A stretch of DNA of 19,135 nucleotides from Acidobacteriaceae bacterium. Lineage in GTDB: Bacteria; Acidobacteriota; Terriglobia; Terriglobales; Acidobacteriaceae. The translations under genes were made by a program, and so were the position numbers. The stretch covers positions 31,209 through 50,343 of the forward strand of contig PLSH01000066.1 in NCBI GenBank assembly GCA_003165095.1. Reading direction: 5' to 3'. Under the pieces are notes generated by a model, which saw nothing but the letters and a program-made list of their open reading frames with translations, ran no database searches and was not told the DNA's origin. Below are positions 14,356 to 19,135 of this stretch, piece by piece; the first letter of the stretch is position 1; every line of letters starts with the position of its first letter.

Positions 14356-15261
14356 TCAATCTCCGCCAGCAGCGGTGCATTCCGCACGAAGCATTTCCAA
14401 ATCCGCCCGGCTGTATGTAATCGCTATCTGCCGGTCGTTGCCGTCTCCGTAAGTCACATTCTCATAAGAGAGTTCTATCTTGTGAGCTTGCGGTATCGGA
14501 TGAAACGAGTAATAGGGCAAGCGCGATAGAACCTGTCGAACCTTATGTCCGGATCGAAGAGCCTGCACATGAAGCCAGAGGTCGTCTGCTTTTGGGCAAC
14601 AGGCTTCAAATGCCGCTCCCGCACGCTTCAGCACCAGCAGGAATGAGGGAGGATATAAAACGCCCATGACGCCAAGCGCGAGGTTAGAATGGCTTGGGCA
14701 AGTTGAGTTGCACTGCTTCCATTGCGCGTATTTCCTGAAGCCATCGTCCCCTAGGCCTACGACATGAGCCCAGAAACAATTCACGGTCTCCGGGTACTGT
14801 TTGTTGGCACGGACGAGTTTTTCCAGCCAGTAGCGGGGATACAGCAGATCGTCGTCAGCGGTAACGAGGGGGTTATCGAATACTTCCTGCGATTCGACAT
14901 AGGGATAATACTTGGCGTGCGGCCCATAGTTCCTGCAGAGCCTGACTTCAAGCCCACGTTTCTGGAGACGCCGAATGGCTGGCGGAAGAGCCTCAAATAG
15001 AGCCACATCGTCGATCCACAATATCAACCTTGATGGGCGACTGGTACCCCTGGCAATCGACTCGATGGCGAGATGAACCTTCTGACTTCGCTTGCCGAAT
15101 GTGGTCATCGATACTGTGGGACCACCGGGCTGAGTCACCGGAGAACGGCCGAACCTATTGATCAGCGAGAACCAGAGCAGATCGCCGAGCATAATGGACT
15201 CGCGCACAACTCGGCGAGGAATGCGGGACAAACGTTTCATGAACAGAAGCAGGTTTACCAT
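14356..15261 (-). CDS. Putative GT-A glycosyltransferase with DDD motif
   Basis: A 301-residue protein resembling a capsule-associated glycosyltransferase family. Visible elements in order: a basic N-terminus; SMTTFGKRSQKVHLAIESIA (51-70), like the first strand and helix of GT2-type enzymes; LILWIDD (79-85); GPHAKYYPYVES (113-124); the metal-binding TADDDLLYPRYW (135-146); GVMGVLYPPSFL (197-208); and CPKADDLWLHVQAL, with the late acidic pair often acting as catalytic residues. It should use a nucleotide sugar at the cytoplasmic face. The exact family number is uncertain. The start may be the ATG at 15261 or the in-frame ATG at 15240; neither has a strong ribosome-binding site. Gaps to its neighbours are 14 and 17 bases. 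Confidence 0.75.
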   Translation of the reverse strand: MVNLLLFMKRLSRIPRRVVRESIMLGDLLWFSLINRFGRSPVTQPGGPTVSMTTFGKRSQKVHLAIESIARGTSRPSRLILWIDDVALFEALPPAIRRLQKRGLEVRLCRNYGPHAKYYPYVESQEVFDNPLVTADDDLLYPRYWLEKLVRANKQYPETVNCFWAHVVGLGDDGFRKYAQWKQCNSTCPSHSNLALGVMGVLYPPSFLLVLKRAGAAFEACCPKADDLWLHVQALRSGHKVRQVLSRLPYYSFHPIPQAHKIELSYENVTYGDGNDRQIAITYSRADLEMLRAECTAAGGD

Positions 15262-15275
15262 AGCCGTGATGAGCC

Positions 15276-16967
15276 CTACACTGGCCTATCTTGTCCGGCA
15301 CAACGCTGCAAAGGAGTTACAGCGGTTTCCCGCAATGCGCTGGGCGGAGAATCGTCAGAATGTTTTCTGGAGAATTGCGCGACGAAACGAGCACGCAACT
15401 CCCCGCGATCGTCGCGGTCGAGAAACACGGCGCCTGCGGCGAATAGGGTGATAAGACAAACCGCCAAGGCTGAGAAAACGGCAGAGATCCAGGCCGGAAT
15501 GAGCAAGAATCTTGCGAGCCATGAGGGCAGAAGTACCGAGAATGCGAAAACAGCCAGAAACGGCAACAGCAGGCGGCCGGCAACAAATCGCACGGGAAGA
15601 TGCGCCGCAGCGCAGGCATTTCTCACTGCCAGCGGCGTCATGATTGCGATGAGAGGAATGATCGCTCCGAGAGGAACGGCTGAGGAACCAAACCGTCTGA
15701 CCAGCGCAATAGCAAAAATGATTGTGGCGACCGCGGTGGCGAGTTGTCCCAACGACACAGCCTTGATCCGGTTCGTTGCCCACCCGGCAAGCGACAATAT
15801 CTGCAAAAAGCCTTCGAGCACGACGACAATCAGGAGCAGATGAAGCAGCCTCGGGTCGGGGTGAATGCGGCCGCGCGACCAGAAGCCGATGAGCCAGTTT
15901 CCTCCCGACCAGAGGATCGCCGAAAGGCTGACGGCGATGATGGTATCCATACTGACCGCGATTCGAAAGAGCCTGCGCAGCGAGCTCTTGCTGTCCTGTG
16001 CCGAGGCCGCGCTGAATTCAGGACGCAAGGGAGCGCGCAGCAGAATGATCGTTCCCCTGACCACATTGGCGACCGTGCGGGTGGTGGTGAAGAGCGCAAC
16101 CGCAGGCCCGCCCAGCATGCGGCTCAAGACGACGACCGGACCTTGCACAGCGAGCACATTGGCCAACATTGAAATCCCAAACTGCCCGGTGGGCGCGGCC
16201 AGGGAACGGGCCATGTGCCATTCCGCGTCGCGTAAGCGCGGATACAAATGTGCTCCCCGCCGATGAAGCAACCACAACGAAAAGCCGATGGTGGAAAGCG
16301 TCGTTGCAGCGGTCACCGCGGCAAGCGATGCCGGGCCGGCTCCCATGCTCAATGCCAGTGCCGAAGCTATGAAGGTAAACAAGGCGAACGCGTTATAGAG
16401 CCATTGGTACTTTGCGAATTGCCCGGTAGCGGTATAGACCGCAATCAACTGGCGGCCCGGGATGCCGGCCAGGAGTGAAATGGCCAGGCCGCAGAACACG
16501 AGGCGGGTTTCAGCATGACCCATTACCGTCAAGCCCAGCCACCGGTCCACATGGAAGTAGAACAGGGACAATAAGGCCACCACCGCGGCGCCAAATCCTG
16601 CAATGGCGAGAGAGGCAGCCCACGCGGTTCCTTGTATGCGCTTGAAAGCCGGCCAGTCATTGCCGGCGTATGCCATGGTAGCGGCATTAACCGCGGCGGC
16701 CGTAACGCCAAAATCGAGGCTGCCTATGTAATTCACCACCGAATAAAGCGCCATCCACTCTCCGTAGACGGCAACCGACCAAAAGCGCAGATACAGCGGG
16801 AGCAGGAGCAGGTTGCTCGCGATTCCCAAACCATAAGCGACGGCGCCGGCACCTGTTCCGTGGAGCATGCGCGCAATGATTCCGGGGCGCTTTGCCCTGA
16901 TTGGCGGAGTCGCAGGAGTGGGCATATCGGCGGCCCGTGTCTCACTTTGGGGTAGTGAATTCGGCAT
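15276..16967 (-). CDS. Wzx-type polysaccharide flippase (MOP superfamily)
   Basis: A 563-residue polytopic protein of the oligosaccharide flippase (Polysacc_synt/MATE-like, MOP) superfamily, which moves the undecaprenyl-linked repeat unit to the periplasmic side. The first membrane segment starts near residue 40 (GAGAVAYGLGIASNLLLLPL). The familiar RFWSVAVYGEWMALYSVVNY follows, then about twelve to fourteen hydrophobic segments with short basic loops. A polar N-terminal tail of about 35 residues precedes the membrane part. The ATG at 16967 shares one base with the stop of the WecG gene (TGATG), favouring this start; the ATG at 16925 is an alternative. The open frame further upstream overlaps WecG and is unlikely to be used. 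Confidence 0.88.
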   Translation of the reverse strand: MPNSLPQSETRAADMPTPATPPIRAKRPGIIARMLHGTGAGAVAYGLGIASNLLLLPLYLRFWSVAVYGEWMALYSVVNYIGSLDFGVTAAAVNAATMAYAGNDWPAFKRIQGTAWAASLAIAGFGAAVVALLSLFYFHVDRWLGLTVMGHAETRLVFCGLAISLLAGIPGRQLIAVYTATGQFAKYQWLYNAFALFTFIASALALSMGAGPASLAAVTAATTLSTIGFSLWLLHRRGAHLYPRLRDAEWHMARSLAAPTGQFGISMLANVLAVQGPVVVLSRMLGGPAVALFTTTRTVANVVRGTIILLRAPLRPEFSAASAQDSKSSLRRLFRIAVSMDTIIAVSLSAILWSGGNWLIGFWSRGRIHPDPRLLHLLLIVVVLEGFLQILSLAGWATNRIKAVSLGQLATAVATIIFAIALVRRFGSSAVPLGAIIPLIAIMTPLAVRNACAAAHLPVRFVAGRLLLPFLAVFAFSVLLPSWLARFLLIPAWISAVFSALAVCLITLFAAGAVFLDRDDRGELRARFVAQFSRKHSDDSPPSALRETAVTPLQRCAGQDRPV

Positions 16968-17764
16968 CAATCCCGGTTCTCGCTGTGAAGGAATTCCAGA
17001 CCTGCGTGGAAAAGGAAACGCGGGCCGTCCAGCAGATCCCGCCGCCAAAGTTTCCTGGGCTCCTTCAAAAAGCGGTAAGCCCATTCAAAACCCATACGGC
17101 CAACCCATTCCGGACAGCGCGGCACAGTACCTGCGACGAAGGCGAATGCAGCTCCGACGCCGATCACAACCGGAACATTGAGCCGATCGAGGTGTTCGTG
17201 AATCCAGATGTCCTGCTTTGGCATTCCGAGCCCAACCCAGAGCACGTCGGGGCGAGCCGCATGAATGCGCTCGATGACTTCCCTGTCCTCCTCCGCTGTG
17301 AGCGATCGAAATGGCGGGGAGAATGTGCCGACAATCTGATGGCTGGGGTAATGGCGCGTTAACGCTCCTTGCAGCGCGGACAGGGTGGATTCCGTATCGC
17401 CGTAGAAGTAGCTGCGATATTTCTTCTGATTGGCGCGGCGGAAAAACTCGCGCATGATGTCAGCGCCCGGAGCGCGCTCTGCGCCGCGATGACCGCGGAG
17501 ACGCGCCACCCAGATCGGTGCAATGCCATCCGGAACCCAGAGTTCGGCGCTGTTCAGCATCTGTTGTAATCGCGGATTCTTATACGCTTCCCAGAGTCCA
17601 TGAAATCCGGTTACAACGACTCTTCGGCAGCCGCCGTCCCGTCTTTCAATCCAGCTCTCGATCCGATCCACGGTGCCGGCGGCCGTCAGGAGGTGGACGC
17701 GCGAGCCAAGAATATGGACACATTGAACGGCGGCTGATGTTTCGAATTCGCAATGGGGGGTCAC
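16967..17764 (-). CDS. WecG/TagA/CpsF family glycosyltransferase (GT26)
   Basis: A 265-residue GT26 transferase; members add N-acetylmannosamine or a related sugar to the lipid-linked first sugar. Recognisable parts: VVVTGFHGLWEAYKNP (49-64), the active-site region ELWVPDGIAPIWVARLRG (74-91) with Asp79 as candidate base, YFYGDTESTL, RPDVLWVGLGMPKQDIW (161-177) and IGVGAAFAFVAGTVPRCPEW (201-220), then the helical tail RFLKEPRKLWRR. Most family members have FDF where this one has FAF (Ala208), an oddity. It starts with GTG nine bases after the BY-kinase stop. It likely makes the second step after the WecA-like initiating enzyme. Confidence 0.92.
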   Translation of the reverse strand: MTPHCEFETSAAVQCVHILGSRVHLLTAAGTVDRIESWIERRDGGCRRVVVTGFHGLWEAYKNPRLQQMLNSAELWVPDGIAPIWVARLRGHRGAERAPGADIMREFFRRANQKKYRSYFYGDTESTLSALQGALTRHYPSHQIVGTFSPPFRSLTAEEDREVIERIHAARPDVLWVGLGMPKQDIWIHEHLDRLNVPVVIGVGAAFAFVAGTVPRCPEWVGRMGFEWAYRFLKEPRKLWRRDLLDGPRFLFHAGLEFLHSENRD

Positions 17765-17773
17765 GGCGTCTGA

Positions 17774-19135
17774 TTACTCCGGCTTCTGATAGTGCTGGTA
17801 AGGATGGTATCCGTAGTAGGAATAGCCGTCTTCGGACGTTGTATGGGTAACCTGGTTGAGCACAACGCCGATCAGGTTGGCTCGGACTCGCTGGAGTGTG
17901 GAGACCACCGCGGCAACGGACTTGCGCCTGGTTTCTCCGGCCCGGGTGATGATCAGTACGCCATCCGCTGCGGTGGCCATCTGCAGGCATTCCGCAAAGC
18001 CCAGCAGCGGTGGCGAGTCAAGAATTACGAGATCGTATTCCTTGGCCCATTCGTTCAAAAGCTCTGAGAGCCTGGGGCCAATCAGATCGGCAGCGCGGTG
18101 AGAGCCGGGTCCGGAAGGAAGGACGCTCAGATTCTGCCGGCCCTCTATTGGAATCACGACTTCCTGCCAGGGCAATTCGCCGTTTAGAACATTGGAGAGC
18201 CCCTCTCGCGGATTCAAGCCAAACCTGGAGTGAACGCTGGGGCGTCTCAGATCGCTGTCGACAAGCAGCGTTGATTTGCCGCGGGCAGCGTTGGCAATCG
18301 CGAGGTGGATCGCCAGAGTTGTCTTCCCTTCACCGGGCTCGGCGCTGGTGAGCGCGATGGAGTGCAGACGCTGATCGAAGTCGGAGAGGAGAATTGTATT
18401 GCGAATCGTGCGCACCGCCTCTTCAAACCCTGAAATCGAACGATAGTATCCCTTGCGGCGCTTGCCGTTTCCGTTAGCTTCCTGGCCCGCCAGCGCGGCA
18501 AGAGTTGGTTTCGAGATGGCATCGGATGGCTTTGCAATGTGCGATCCTGCACGGTCAAGAGGCAATATCCCGATCACATCCGCACCCAGATAACGGCCCG
18601 CTTCTTCAGGATCACGCAAGGTTGTATCAAGCGCGTCGTGCAGCAGCGCAGCCCCGATGGCGAGCAGCGCGGAGAAGAGAAACGCCAGCGTGATATCGAG
18701 CCTGGTGTCTGGAAAGACGGGTCCGGTCGAAGGCCGTGCAAGATCGGCGATCCGGATATCGCTGCTCTGGAAGCCCGCATTGATTTGAGCGTCGTGAATC
18801 TTCGTGATCAGCTCGTCGTAGAGCGCCTTATCCGCGGCAGCTTCCTGCTTCAATTGCTGGTATTGAAAGGAGCTGGCGTTGACTCGGTCCCATTCAGACT
18901 TCGACTCCGCCACCGCCTGCCCAAGCATCTGCTCGCGATTGACGCTCTCACGATACTGCAAGTCAATTTTGTTGCTTACGCTGCGCCACATCGCATCGAA
19001 CTGGCTTTGCACTTCGGCCACTTCCGATGCGGCTTTACGGTACTCCGGATGATTCTGACCATAAGTTGACTTCACTTCGGCCAACCGCTGGCGAGCTTGA
19101 TTCAAGGTGTCATTCAATCGTGCCAGGGAATCGCC
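17774..19135 (-). CDS. Polysaccharide co-polymerase/tyrosine autokinase (Wzc-like BY-kinase), N-terminus cut off
   Basis: The frame runs off the right edge, so only about 453 C-terminal residues are visible and the first membrane segment is missing. What remains: a helical periplasmic coiled-coil (GNVR-type) region with YGQNHPEYRKAASEV and the conserved DIRIADLARPSTGPVFPDTR before a membrane helix (about visible residues 148-166), then the cytoplasmic kinase. Walker A is SAEPGEGKTT, Walker A' is TLLVDSDLRRPS and Walker B is DLVILDSPPLLG. The C-terminus has a tyrosine cluster (GYSYYGYHPYQHYQ) typical of sites autophosphorylated by BY-kinases. The protein controls chain length and export of Wzy-made polymers. 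An upstream gene, possibly the outer-membrane exporter, is expected beyond the window. Confidence 0.93.
   Translation of the reverse strand, partial: GDSLARLNDTLNQARQRLAEVKSTYGQNHPEYRKAASEVAEVQSQFDAMWRSVSNKIDLQYRESVNREQMLGQAVAESKSEWDRVNASSFQYQQLKQEAAADKALYDELITKIHDAQINAGFQSSDIRIADLARPSTGPVFPDTRLDITLAFLFSALLAIGAALLHDALDTTLRDPEEAGRYLGADVIGILPLDRAGSHIAKPSDAISKPTLAALAGQEANGNGKRRKGYYRSISGFEEAVRTIRNTILLSDFDQRLHSIALTSAEPGEGKTTLAIHLAIANAARGKSTLLVDSDLRRPSVHSRFGLNPREGLSNVLNGELPWQEVVIPIEGRQNLSVLPSGPGSHRAADLIGPRLSELLNEWAKEYDLVILDSPPLLGFAECLQMATAADGVLIITRAGETRRKSVAAVVSTLQRVRANLIGVVLNQVTHTTSEDGYSYYGYHPYQHYQKPE

Noticed and set aside
16968..17084. Upstream extension of the flippase
   Set aside because: It lies within the WecG-family gene; the TGATG junction at 16967 gives a natural coupled start.
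1..19135. CRISPR array, tRNA/rRNA genes, insertion sequences or phage genes
   Set aside because: No regularly spaced repeats, cloverleaf-like sequence, transposase/integrase motifs or long terminal inverted repeats were seen.

Overview
This window is most of an exopolysaccharide/capsule assembly cluster of the Wzx/Wzy type. GC content is moderately high by eye. A specialised NusG paralogue sits next to the export genes, the glycosyltransferases are of the GT4, GT26 and WecA/MraY types, and the small exported protein at 1653-2162 resembles proteins I associate with acidobacteria. My best guess is an Acidobacteriota (Terriglobia-like) chromosome. That rests on protein style only; no rRNA or other marker is present.

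Layout. From the right edge down to about 3291, everything reads leftward (minus strand) and is tightly packed. In order of transcription: a polysaccharide co-polymerase/BY-kinase cut by the window edge (17774-19135), a WecG/TagA transferase (16967-17764), a Wzx-type flippase (15276-16967), a DDD-type glycosyltransferase (14356-15261), an FkbM-like methyltransferase (13415-14338), an 815-residue protein made of two tandem GT4 enzymes (10918-13365), a GT4 transferase (9806-10921), a Wzy-type polymerase (8469-9809), another GT4 (7083-8420), a GT2 (6105-7055), a second FkbM methyltransferase (5262-5891), a WecA-like initiating transferase (3655-5076) and a small VanZ-like membrane protein (3291-3671). 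Stop/start overlaps (ATGA, TGATG) and short gaps indicate an operon.

The left part is differently arranged. A NusG/RfaH/UpxY-like antiterminator (2681-3229) reads rightward, converging on the operon. It is preceded by a non-coding stretch of about 518 bases with nested dyads and a well-formed candidate H-type pseudoknot. Further left, a small exported protein (1653-2162, plus) and a second O-antigen ligase/polymerase-family protein (185-1501, minus) are divergently transcribed from a 151-base gap.

How it works together (inference from families): the WecA-like enzyme starts a repeat unit on undecaprenyl phosphate. WecG and the GT2, GT4 and DDD-type transferases extend it, and the FkbM proteins probably O-methylate sugars. 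Wzx flips the unit, Wzy polymerises it, and the co-polymerase/kinase sets chain length. The NusG paralogue presumably keeps RNA polymerase going through this long operon. No outer-membrane export protein or sugar-nucleotide genes lie in the window.

Most notable are the in-frame duplicated GT4 protein, with an exact 1173-base period and patchy near-identity suggestive of gene conversion, and the structured leader of the NusG-like gene. I did not find a clearly new class of system.
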